64,000 bases of DNA from Rhodoferax sp. GW822-FHT02A01 (GTDB lineage: Bacteria > Pseudomonadota > Gammaproteobacteria > Burkholderiales > Burkholderiaceae_C). The stretch covers positions 2,666,001 to 2,730,000 of the forward strand of contig NZ_CP152376.1 in NCBI RefSeq assembly GCF_038784515.1, given 5' to 3'. The notes beneath the pieces were generated by a model. That model made no database searches. It had not been told where the DNA came from and saw only the letters and a list, made by a program, of their open reading frames with translations. Both the position numbers and the translations under genes were made by a program. This document shows positions 55,164 through 64,000 of the stretch, in pieces (positions within the stretch are counted from its first letter, which is position 1; the number at the start of each line of letters is the position of its first letter).

Positions 55164-55227
55164 AAGCAATACCTCTGCCAGAAGGGGCGCCCCTCGAAGC
55201 GCACCCCCTCCAGCAGAAATACTGCTT
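55164..55227 (-). repeat. Extended stem-loop in the ahpC-ahpF intergenic region
   Basis: On the minus-strand transcript, 55227-55214 (AAGCAGTATTTCTG) pairs with 55177-55164 (CAGAGGTATTGCTT) over 14 positions, three of them G-U, and the interior contains a perfect 12-base palindrome AGGGGCGCCCCT (55183-55194). The stem begins inside the ahpC stop codon. There is no T-run, so it more likely sets the ahpC:ahpF ratio by attenuation or 3'-end protection, or is a repeat element. Confidence 0.7.
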
Positions 55228-55789
55228 AGATCTTGCCGACCAGATCCAGGGACGGAGTGATGGTGGCAGCGCCTTCCTTCCACTTGGCGGGGCACACTTG
55301 GCCAGGGTGGGAAGCGGTGAACTGGGCAGCCTTGAGCTTGCGCAGGGTTTCAGACACGTCACGGGCGATTTCGTTGGAATGGATTTCCAGCGTCTTGATC
55401 ACGCCATCGGGATTGATCACGAAGGTGCCGCGCAATGCCAGGCCTTCTTCAGGAATGTGCACGCCGAATGCGTTGGTCAGGGCGTGGGTGGGGTCGCCAA
55501 CCAGCGGGAACTTGGCCTTGCCCACGGCGGGGGAGGTTTCGTGCCAGACCTTGTGGGAGAAGTGGGTGTCGGTGGTCACGATGTAGACCTCGGCACCGGC
55601 CTTCTGGAACTCGGCGTAGTTGTCAGCAGCGTCTTCAATTTCCGTGGGGCAGTTGAAGGTGAAAGCGGCGGGCATGAAAATCAGCACGGACCACTTGCCC
55701 TTCAGGGAAGCTTCGGTCACTTCAATGAACTTGCCGTTGTGGAAGGCTTGGGCCTTGAAGGGTTGAACTTGGGTGTTGATCAAAGACAT
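55226..55789 (-). CDS. ahpC: Alkyl hydroperoxide reductase subunit C (2-Cys peroxiredoxin)
   Basis: A 187-residue peroxiredoxin reducing H2O2, organic hydroperoxides and peroxynitrite. The peroxidatic Cys is Cys47 (MPAAFTFNCPTEIED) and the resolving Cys166 (TASHPGQVCPAKW), as in E. coli AhpC; DTHFSHKVWHE is also conserved. ATG 55789 is preceded by AAAAGGAACCC. A 17-base palindrome lies 37 bases upstream of the start. It works with AhpF encoded downstream. Confidence 0.97.
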   Translation of the reverse strand: MSLINTQVQPFKAQAFHNGKFIEVTEASLKGKWSVLIFMPAAFTFNCPTEIEDAADNYAEFQKAGAEVYIVTTDTHFSHKVWHETSPAVGKAKFPLVGDPTHALTNAFGVHIPEEGLALRGTFVINPDGVIKTLEIHSNEIARDVSETLRKLKAAQFTASHPGQVCPAKWKEGAATITPSLDLVGKI

Positions 55790-55825
55790 AGGGTTCCTTT
55801 TCTGCCTGGTTAGTAAAAACTATCG

Positions 55826-55842
55826 AATGAGTGGGACTCATT
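55826..55842 (-). promoter_or_regulatory. Palindrome upstream of ahpC
   Basis: AATGAGT-GGG-ACTCATT is a perfect inverted repeat (7-base arms, 3-base spacer). Its position suits an operator of ahpC. It does not match the OxyR ATAG-N7-CTAT pattern, so the regulator is undetermined. Confidence 0.45.
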
Positions 55843-56081
55843 GGCGTGAATCATATCCATAGAAAAGCTTGAAACCCAATTGGTTGTCTCAATGGGGCCG
55901 ATTGATAACATGGACTGGGTTTTAGGCCCCGGATTCATCCCCAGTTCGTGTGAATGGGTCTGTTGATAACTCCGGGACAGATGTGCCAAACCCGCATGCC
56001 TATTGGGCTGGCTTGCGATGCCTAAAAAGGATGCAGATCGTTTCCGCGATTGTGGTAGGAAAAACCGCCGCCAAGCGTTTT

Positions 56082-57413
56082 TCAGAGGACCAGAATCGCC
56101 CGGAAATCGTTGACGTTGGTATGGGTGGGGCCGGTAACAAACAGCGCGTTCAGCGCCTCAAAGAAACCATAGGCGTCGTTGCGGTCCAGGTGGTCGCTGA
56201 GCTTGATGCCCTTTTGGGTGGACAGGGCCAGTGTGTCGGGTGTGACAAAGGCGCCGGCGTTGTCTTCCACGCCATCAATGCCGTCGGTGTCAGCAGCCAG
56301 TGCATACACACCCGCTTGACCTTGCTGCGCCTGCGCCAGTCCCATGCAGAATTCGCCGGCGCGCCCGCCGCGTCCGCGGGGGGCACCCGGCGCACGCGGA
56401 CGGATGGTGACTGTGGTCTCGCCGCCGCTCAGGATGACACACGGCTTCTGGAAGGGCTGGCCCTTCTGTGCCACGGCGCGCGCCAGCGCGGCGTGGACCT
56501 TGCCGACCTCGCGCGATTCGCCTTCGATTTCGTCACTCAATATGTAGGCGGCGATGCCTGCATCCCGCGCAGCCTGTGCAGCGGCCTCCAGCGATTGCTG
56601 GGGCGTGGCGATCAGGTGCACCTGGCTGTTGGCAAAGACCGGATCGGCGGGTTTGCGGGTTTCCAGTTCTCCCGTGCGCAGATGCTCCAGGACCTGTTCC
56701 GGCACCGCAATGTTGTAGCGCTTCAGGATAGCCAGGGCATCGGCGCAGGTGCTGGCATCCGGCACGGTAGGGCCGCTGGCAATCACGCTGGCGTCATCGC
56801 CCGGCACATCGCTGATGAGCAGGGTCAACACGCGCGCCGGAGCACAGGCGGCCGCCAGGCGCCCGCCCTTGATGCGCGAGAGGTGCTTGCGTACGCAATT
56901 CATTTCGCCAATGCTGGCGCCGCTGTCCAGCAGTGCCTGGTTGATGCGCTGTTTGTCGGCCAGGGTCAGACCGTCGGCGGGCAAGGTGAGCAGGGACGAC
57001 CCGCCGCCTGAAATCAGGCACAGCACCAGATCGTCCGCGGTGAGGTTGCGCGGCAGTTCCATCATGCGTTCGGCAGCGGCCAATCCAGCGGCGTCGGGCA
57101 CAGGATGTGCCGCTTCCACGATTTCGATGCGCGCCGGTATCCCGGCAGGCCGCTGCGGCGTGTGCCCATAGCGCGTCACCACTAGGCCCGACAGCGGCGC
57201 ATCCTGCGGCCACAGGGCTTCCACCGCATGGGCCATGGCGCCAGCCGCCTTGCCCGCGCCCACCACTACCGTGCGTCCCGAAGGGGATGGCAGAAATGCG
57301 CCAATGGTGTGCAGCGGCATGGCGCGCCGCACGGCGACAGCATAGAGATGGCTCAGGAAATCGAGCGGAGCATGTCTAGGGTCCGAAAATGGCGTATTCT
57401 CATCAGTCATCAT
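56082..57413 (-). CDS. gckA: Glycerate 2-kinase (MOFRL/TtuD family)
   Basis: A 443-residue class II glycerate kinase transferring phosphate from ATP to D-glycerate to give 2-phosphoglycerate. The N-terminal Rossmann-like domain (GRTVVVGAGKAAGAMAHAVEALW) and the MOFRL domain (GRGGRAGEFCMGLAQ...VYALAADTDGIDGVEDNAGAFV) are present, with DLVLCLISGGGSSLL near the centre. Older literature calls the family hydroxypyruvate reductase TtuD. ATG 57413 or 57410; 9 bases after the FadR-type regulator, so cotranscribed. It completes the aldarate pathway, whose glycerate is made from tartronate semialdehyde. Confidence 0.92.
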   Translation of the reverse strand: MMTDENTPFSDPRHAPLDFLSHLYAVAVRRAMPLHTIGAFLPSPSGRTVVVGAGKAAGAMAHAVEALWPQDAPLSGLVVTRYGHTPQRPAGIPARIEIVEAAHPVPDAAGLAAAERMMELPRNLTADDLVLCLISGGGSSLLTLPADGLTLADKQRINQALLDSGASIGEMNCVRKHLSRIKGGRLAAACAPARVLTLLISDVPGDDASVIASGPTVPDASTCADALAILKRYNIAVPEQVLEHLRTGELETRKPADPVFANSQVHLIATPQQSLEAAAQAARDAGIAAYILSDEIEGESREVGKVHAALARAVAQKGQPFQKPCVILSGGETTVTIRPRAPGAPRGRGGRAGEFCMGLAQAQQGQAGVYALAADTDGIDGVEDNAGAFVTPDTLALSTQKGIKLSDHLDRNDAYGFFEALNALFVTGPTHTNVNDFRAILVL

Positions 57414-57422
57414 ACAACTTGA

Positions 57423-58196
57423 TTAGTTGGGCTTGCGATTCTTGAGTCGGTCTTTGCTGTTGGCCAGGTGGGTTCGCATGGCGGCGCGGGCGGCGTCGGT
57501 ATCCTGGTTTCGGATGGCGCTGAAGATGCTTTCGTGCTCGCTATGCACACGGCGCAAATAGGCCAGACGCCCTTCCGGCGCGCTGTTGGGTGTGTTGACC
57601 CGGGTGCGCGGAATGATCATGGTGCCCAGGTAGGTCATGAGATCGGCGAAATGGCGGTTGCCGGTGGCGCGCGCCACTTCCATGTGGAAATTGAAGTCGG
57701 ACGGCACTGCGTCGGAATCTTCCTCGATGGCAATGACAAAGGCATCCAGCATGGCCTGCATGGACTGCAGATTCTGTTCGGTGCGGCGCTGCGCGGCCAG
57801 GCCGGCGGCCTCTGTCTCCAGGCTGATACGCAACTCCAGCAGGGCGATCACGTCGGCAACGGTGGCGAAATCGACGTCGGCAATCTTGAAGTTCTTGGTG
57901 TCTTCGGGTGGCAGTGCAAAGGTGCCCACGCCGTGGCGCGTCTCCACTAGCCGGTTGGCCTGCAGGCGGGATATCGCCTCGCGCACCACGGTGCGGCTGA
58001 CGTCAAAGCGGGCCACGATTTCGGACTCGGTGGGCAGCTTTTCGCCCGGCTTGATGGCGCCGGAGCGGATGCTGCCTGCCAGGCTTTCCATCACTTCATT
58101 GACCAACCCTTTCACACGCCGCGGGCGAGCTGCGAGAGGTGTCTGGTCCACCGGGGGGCCGGACGGGGCGGGGCTAGGGGTTTGTACTAGGTCCAT
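57423..58196 (-). CDS. FadR-type GntR regulator of the sugar-acid regulon
   Basis: A 257-residue GntR/FCD protein. After a Pro-rich leader of 25 residues the winged helix reads LVNEVMESLAGSIRSGAIKPGEKLPTESEIVARFDVSRTVVREAISRLQANRLVETRHGVGTFA, and the FadR-like C-terminal domain has the helices ADVIALLELRISLETEAAGLAAQRR and DFNFHMEVARATGNRHFADLM with the metal-ligand Asp/His pattern. Divergent from the udh gene over 83 bases, upstream of gckA. It probably represses both directions, released by a sugar acid such as galactarate or an uronate; ligand inferred from neighbours. Confidence 0.9.
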   Translation of the reverse strand: MDLVQTPSPAPSGPPVDQTPLAARPRRVKGLVNEVMESLAGSIRSGAIKPGEKLPTESEIVARFDVSRTVVREAISRLQANRLVETRHGVGTFALPPEDTKNFKIADVDFATVADVIALLELRISLETEAAGLAAQRRTEQNLQSMQAMLDAFVIAIEEDSDAVPSDFNFHMEVARATGNRHFADLMTYLGTMIIPRTRVNTPNSAPEGRLAYLRRVHSEHESIFSAIRNQDTDAARAAMRTHLANSKDRLKNRKPN

Positions 58197-58241
58197 GGAA
58201 AAGTCCTTGACTTGGCTATCGGGCGTCTCGACAATTTAACA

Positions 58242-58254
58242 CATCAGACAACAT
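58242..58254 (+). promoter_or_regulatory. Candidate FadR-type operator between the regulator and udh
   Basis: CATCAGACAACAT (ATGTTGTCTGATG on the other strand) is a partly inverted TTGTC/GAtg repeat resembling FadR-family sites. It lies midway in the 83-base divergent region, 26 bases before the udh ATG. Symmetry is imperfect. Confidence 0.4.
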
Positions 58255-58279
58255 ATGACAGACAAGAATTTTAAATCTT

Positions 58280-59107
58280 ATGACGATCAAAGTACACCAC
58301 ACTTTGCTGCTGACCGGTGCCGCAGGCGGCGTCGGAACCGCACTGCGCCAGCGGCTCAAGGCCAATTGCAGCGTGTTGCGCCTGTCGGACCGGGTGGACC
58401 TGGGCCCGGCGCAGGACGGCGAGGAAATCGTACAAGCCGACCTGGCCGATGCGGCGGCCGTCCATGCGGCGGTGCAGGGGTGCCAGGCCATCGTGCATAT
58501 GGGCGGCGTATCGCTGGAAGGGCCGTTTGATCCCATCCTGCAAGGCAACATCATTGGTGTTTACAACCTCTACGAAGCGGCGCGCCAACACGGCGTCAAG
58601 CGCGTGGTGTTTGCCAGCTCCAACCATGTGACGGGTTTTTATCGCCAGGGCGAAACCATCACCCCGGCGCATCCGCCCCGGCCCGACAGCCTGTATGGCG
58701 TGAGCAAGGCCTTTGGCGAAGACCTGTCGCGCATGTACTTTGACCGCTATGGCATAGAGACCGCCTGCGTGCGCATCGGCTCGGCCTTTGCCGCGCCAAG
58801 GGACCGTCGCATGCTGGCGAGCTGGTTGAGCTTTGACGATTTGCATCGCCTGATCACCGCCTGCCTGACCACCCCGGTGCTGGGCCACACGATTATTTTC
58901 GGCATGTCGAACAACGCTGTATCCTGGTACGACAACGCCAGCGTGCGCCACGTGGGCTACGCGCCGCAGGACAGCTCGGATGGCTTCCGCGAGGAAATTT
59001 ACGCCCGCACTCCGGAGCCGGATCTGACCGACCCCACGGTGCAGTACCAGGGCGGCACCTTTCTGATGGCCGGCATTCCCATGACGGCCCATCTGCGCGG
59101 CAAATAA
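58280..59107 (+). CDS. udh: Uronate dehydrogenase
   Basis: A 275-residue extended short-chain dehydrogenase that oxidises galacturonate or glucuronate with NAD+ to the aldaro-1,5-lactone. NAD binding is at LLTGAAGGVGTALRQ, and the catalytic Tyr139 and Lys143 lie in SLYGVSKAFGEDL; FASSNHVTGFY and SDGFREEIYAR are the uronate-dehydrogenase stretches. ATG 58280. It is followed 4 bases later by a lactonase gene, the next step of the oxidative uronate pathway. Related NAD-sugar epimerases differ in these motifs. Confidence 0.92.
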   Translation: MTIKVHHTLLLTGAAGGVGTALRQRLKANCSVLRLSDRVDLGPAQDGEEIVQADLADAAAVHAAVQGCQAIVHMGGVSLEGPFDPILQGNIIGVYNLYEAARQHGVKRVVFASSNHVTGFYRQGETITPAHPPRPDSLYGVSKAFGEDLSRMYFDRYGIETACVRIGSAFAAPRDRRMLASWLSFDDLHRLITACLTTPVLGHTIIFGMSNNAVSWYDNASVRHVGYAPQDSSDGFREEIYARTPEPDLTDPTVQYQGGTFLMAGIPMTAHLRGK

Positions 59108-59111
59108 CACC

Positions 59112-61039
<1,928 letters not shown>

Positions 61040-61041
61040 TC

Positions 61042-61536
61042 GTGGGCGTCCTGACTTTTCTGAACTCCAGGCTGTCACGCTGGACGCTATTGCTGGCGTG
61101 CGCCTGCCTGGTGGGTTTGCTGGGTGTGGTGATCTACGGTGTGGTGATGCGTTATGTCTTCAATGACGCACCGGCCTACGTGGAGCAGCTCGCCTTGTTG
61201 CTGGTGATTTCGGTTGCCATGTTTGGCGCATCGGCCGGTGTGCGTGACGCCGGCCACATCGGCTTGGACTCGCTGGTCAAGGCATTGCCTGATATCGCGC
61301 AGTTCTGGTGCAAGGTGGTGGTGCACGGTTTCATCATCGTGTTTGCCATGGCGCTGCTGGCAGGGGGCACCCTGATGGCCGTGTCCACCCACGCCAGCAC
61401 CATTCCCACACTGGGCCTGTCCGAGGCCTACCGTTATCTGCCGGTGCTGATGTCCGGTGTGTTGATCACCCTGTTTTCCATCGAGCATCTGGTGGCTTTG
61501 TTTACCGGAAAGAAAGTAGCTCCCTCATGGCACTGA
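61042..61536 (+). CDS. TRAP transporter small permease (DctQ family)
   Basis: A 164-residue protein with four hydrophobic helices, matching DctQ (GVVMRYVFNDAPAYVEQLALLLVISVAMFGASAGVRDAGHIGLDSLVKALP). It begins at GTG 61042, 3 bases after the dctP gene, and overlaps the large permease gene by 10 bases, so the subunits are made together. Confidence 0.9.
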   Translation: MGVLTFLNSRLSRWTLLLACACLVGLLGVVIYGVVMRYVFNDAPAYVEQLALLLVISVAMFGASAGVRDAGHIGLDSLVKALPDIAQFWCKVVVHGFIIVFAMALLAGGTLMAVSTHASTIPTLGLSEAYRYLPVLMSGVLITLFSIEHLVALFTGKKVAPSWH

Positions 61537-62879
61537 CCGTACTCTGTCTGGCCTTTGTTGCCTTCCTGTTGCTGGGCGTGCCGGTGGCTTTTGCCATTGG
61601 TCTGAGTTGCCTGGCCACCTTCGCGGTGGAAGGCCTGCCGTTCGAGACCGCCATCCAGATGATGGTTTCGGGCATGAACGTGTTCTCGTTCCTGGCCATT
61701 CCCTTCTTCATCTTCTCTGGCGAGCTCATGCTGCACGGGGGCATTGCCGACAAGATCGTGGACTTTGCCCGCAGTCTGGTGGGGCATTGGCGCGGTGGAC
61801 TGGGGCTGGCCAATGTGGTGGCATCCACGCTCTTTGGCGGTGTGTCCGGCTCGCCGGTGGCCGACACCTCGGCCATGGGCGGTGTGATGATTCCCATCAT
61901 GAAGCGCGAGGGCTACAGCGCTGCCTACGCGGTCAATGTGACCACGCACGCATCGTTGTCGGGCGCGCTAATGCCGACCTCGCACAACATGATCATCTAT
62001 GCCTTTGCAGCGCAAGCGGCCACCGGCATGATCGACGGTCACGTCATCAAGGGCGTGTCCATTGGCGACTTGATGTTTGCCGGCCTGGTCCCGGTGTTCT
62101 GGATCATGGTCTGCATGCTGATCACAGCCTATTGGCAGGCGGTCAAGTATGGCTACCCCAAGCGGCCCGACGGCTCCACGCTGCTGGAAAAGTTTCCGGG
62201 CTGGTCGGCCGTGCTGCGCTCCTTCATCGCCTCCATGCCGGGGCTGATGGTGGTGGTGATCATTCTGGCCTGCATCATGAAAGGGGTGGCCACAGCCACC
62301 GAAGCGGCGGCCATCGCGGTGAGTTATTCGCTGCTGCTCACGGTGTTCATCTACCGCACCATGTCCAAGGAGAAGCTGCTCAAGTCGCTGGCCAAGGCCT
62401 CCAAGACCACGGGTGTGATCCTGCTGCTCATCGGTGTGTCCAACATGCTGCGCTACCAGATGGCCTATCTGGAAATCCCCGACGCCATTGAAGCCGCGCT
62501 GCTGTCGGCCACGCAATCGCCCTGGCTGATGCTGCTGTACATCAACATCATCCAGATCGTGCTGGGCATCTTTCTGGACATGGCAGCGCATATCCTGATC
62601 ACCACGCCGCTGTTCCTGCCGCTGGCGATCCAGATGGGTGTGGGCCCGGTGCAATTCGGCATGATGCTGCTGCTCAACTGCGCACTGGGGCTGGTGCACC
62701 CGCCGGTGGGTACGGTGCAGTTTGTGGGCTGCGCCATCGGCAACATCTCCATCGGTGAAGCCACCAAGACGGCCTGGCCCTATTACTTCGCCATCTTTGT
62801 GGCCATCACGCTGGTGACCTACGTGCCGTCGTTCTCGACCTGGCTGCCCACGCTAATCACAGGGCATCTGGTGCTATGA
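61527..62879 (+). CDS. TRAP transporter large permease (DctM family)
   Basis: A 450-residue, roughly twelve-helix protein that carries the substrate with sodium. Family stretches: [87 protein letters not shown], and C-terminal [33 protein letters not shown] 61527 is chosen as the first codon of the conserved region; the frame open to 61308 reads dctQ out of phase. It overlaps garD by 4 bases (ATGA). Confidence 0.93.
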   Translation: MALTVLCLAFVAFLLLGVPVAFAIGLSCLATFAVEGLPFETAIQMMVSGMNVFSFLAIPFFIFSGELMLHGGIADKIVDFARSLVGHWRGGLGLANVVASTLFGGVSGSPVADTSAMGGVMIPIMKREGYSAAYAVNVTTHASLSGALMPTSHNMIIYAFAAQAATGMIDGHVIKGVSIGDLMFAGLVPVFWIMVCMLITAYWQAVKYGYPKRPDGSTLLEKFPGWSAVLRSFIASMPGLMVVVIILACIMKGVATATEAAAIAVSYSLLLTVFIYRTMSKEKLLKSLAKASKTTGVILLLIGVSNMLRYQMAYLEIPDAIEAALLSATQSPWLMLLYINIIQIVLGIFLDMAAHILITTPLFLPLAIQMGVGPVQFGMMLLLNCALGLVHPPVGTVQFVGCAIGNISIGEATKTAWPYYFAIFVAITLVTYVPSFSTWLPTLITGHLVL

Positions 62880-64000
62880 GCATGACTAAGCCTCCGCTGA
62901 CCATCCGCATGCATGCGGATGACAACGTCGCCATCGTCGCCAACGATGGCGGCCTGGCCGCAGGTACGGTGCTGGCCGATGGTCTGGTGTTGCGTGACCG
63001 CGTGCCGCAGGGGCACAAGGTTGCGCTGCGCGCCATCGCCAAGGATGCGCCGGTGTTGCGCTACAACGTGCCCATTGGTTACGCTCTGCAGGACATTGCA
63101 GCCGGCAGCTGGGTGCACGAGCGCCTGTTGCACATGCCTGCAGCGCGCAGTCTCAGTGACCTGCCCATGGCCACGGCAAAGGCCGTGGCGCAGGAGCCGC
63201 TGTCGGGTTACACCTTTGAAGGCTACCGTAATGCCGACGGATCGGTGGGCACGCGCAACATCCTAGCCATCACCACCACCGTGCAGTGTGTGGCGGGCGT
63301 GGTGGAGTTTGCCGTGGGGCGCATCAAGGCTGAACTGTTGCCGCGCTATCCCAACGTGGACGACGTGGTGGGGCTGGAGCATAGCTATGGCTGCGGCGTC
63401 GCCATTGACGCGCCGGACGCCATCATCCCCATCCGTACCTTGCGCAATATCAGTCGCAACCCCAACTTCGGTGGCGAGGTGATGGTGGTGAGCCTGGGCT
63501 GCGAAAAACTGCAGCCCGAGCGCCTGCTGCCGGCTGGCAGCATTCCCTTGCGCAGTGACGAGGCTCTTGATGTGGTTTGTCTGCAGGCCGACAAGCATGT
63601 GGGCTTCATGTCCATGGTGGACTCCATCATGGATTCCGCCGCTGCCCATCTGGAGCGCCTCAATGCCCGCCGCCGCGAGACGGTGCCCGCCAGCGAACTG
63701 GTGGTGGGCGTGCAGTGCGGAGGCAGTGATGCCTTCTCGGGTGTGACCGCCAACCCCGCGGTGGGATTTGCCACCGATCTGCTGGTGCGCGCAGGTGCCA
63801 CGGTGATGTTCTCGGAAACCACCGAAGTGCGCGACGCCGTGGAGCAGATGACGGCGCGCGCCACCACGCCCGAGGTGGCGCAGGCCATGGCCCGCGAGAT
63901 GGCTTGGTATGACGCCTACCTGGGCCGAGGCAGCGCCGACCGCAGTGCCAACACCACGCCGGGCAACAAGGCCGGTGGTCTGTCCAACATCGTGGAAAAG
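62876..64000 (+). CDS. garD: Galactarate dehydratase, N-terminal part (cut by the window end)
   Basis: The first 375 residues of a GarD/UxaA-family dehydratase; the rest (about 145 residues by family length) lies beyond 64000. After the SAF-like domain ([20 protein letters not shown]...[12 protein letters not shown]) the catalytic region shows [76 protein letters not shown] and [23 protein letters not shown], a strong match to galactarate dehydratase. It makes 5-keto-4-deoxyglucarate. The start ATG overlaps the DctM stop, so it is in the TRAP operon. Altronate dehydratase is the nearest alternative. Confidence 0.92.
   Translation, partial: MSMTKPPLTIRMHADDNVAIVANDGGLAAGTVLADGLVLRDRVPQGHKVALRAIAKDAPVLRYNVPIGYALQDIAAGSWVHERLLHMPAARSLSDLPMATAKAVAQEPLSGYTFEGYRNADGSVGTRNILAITTTVQCVAGVVEFAVGRIKAELLPRYPNVDDVVGLEHSYGCGVAIDAPDAIIPIRTLRNISRNPNFGGEVMVVSLGCEKLQPERLLPAGSIPLRSDEALDVVCLQADKHVGFMSMVDSIMDSAAAHLERLNARRRETVPASELVVGVQCGGSDAFSGVTANPAVGFATDLLVRAGATVMFSETTEVRDAVEQMTARATTPEVAQAMAREMAWYDAYLGRGSADRSANTTPGNKAGGLSNIVEK

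Noticed and set aside
53681..55813. A 710-codon open frame on the plus strand
   Set aside because: It lies exactly antisense to ahpF and ahpC, is rich in His/Gly/Val from reading a high-GC gene backwards, and has no family motif.
55811..55870. OxyR binding site upstream of ahpC
   Set aside because: CTATCG and ATAG occur but not at the spacing of the ATAG-N7-CTAT tetrad; only the AATGAGT palindrome is convincing.

Overview
The window comes from a high-GC beta-proteobacterium, most likely Burkholderiales, family Comamonadaceae (Rhodoferax/Polaromonas/Acidovorax-like). The basis is gene content and protein style: monomeric NADP-isocitrate dehydrogenase, B12-dependent NrdJ, a PhaR-type phasin promoter, ImuAB/DnaE2, BMP and TRAP transporters, DUF2789, and a GC-rich intergenic repeat of a kind common in that family. 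I saw no rRNA, tRNA, CRISPR array, integrase or insertion sequence. No gene-free stretch exceeds about 300 bases; the longest, 55790-56081, holds only a small palindrome next to ahpC.

Layout. 1-3.9 kb: end of yceH, a proline-racemase-family enzyme, a periplasmic amino-acid-binding protein and a DadA-like oxidase, which looks like part of hydroxyproline use. 3.9-15.8 kb: housekeeping genes (icd, nrdJ, phasin with a PhaR-like operator/promoter, a transaldolase-like protein, fructokinase, a cNMP-EAL phosphodiesterase, acyl-CoA synthetase, a Bcr/CflA exporter). 15.8-17 kb: two small secreted proteins. 17-28.2 kb: an SOS mutagenesis system split in two (imuA-imuB, and dnaE2 5.7 kb away, each behind its own LexA box), with ompW, a small secreted protein, aqpZ and a Pat acetyltransferase/HDAC-family deacetylase operon between. 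28.2-31.2 kb: a four-gene operon of a short J-domain protein plus three proteins I do not recognise. 31.3-33.7 kb: a quinone reductase facing a lysR gene fused by deletion to the 3' part of a type VI secretion gene tssA.

33.7-39 kb: nitroreductase, then bioM-bioN-bioY (biotin ECF transporter) coupled to an acyl-CoA ligase and an atypical thiolase. 39-41 kb: DUF2789 protein and a LysR/NAD(P)H-binding protein pair. 41-51.8 kb: an 11-gene nitrogen-scavenging cluster: allophanate hydrolase (atzF), atzG, atzE, atzH, a BMP-type ABC importer, biuret hydrolase (biuH), a second cysteine hydrolase (triuret-hydrolase candidate) and a GntR regulator. A shared operator-like motif lies before atzF and before the binding-protein gene. 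51.9-55.8 kb: a MASE2-GGDEF-hemerythrin protein and ahpC-ahpF. 56-64 kb: a sugar-acid regulon: glycerate 2-kinase, FadR-type regulator, uronate dehydrogenase, lactonase, DctPQM TRAP transporter and galactarate dehydratase (cut by the window end). Together these would import hexuronates or aldarates, oxidise and dehydrate them, and return the glycerate fragment to central metabolism.

All family assignments come from reading the translations against remembered families; no database search was run.
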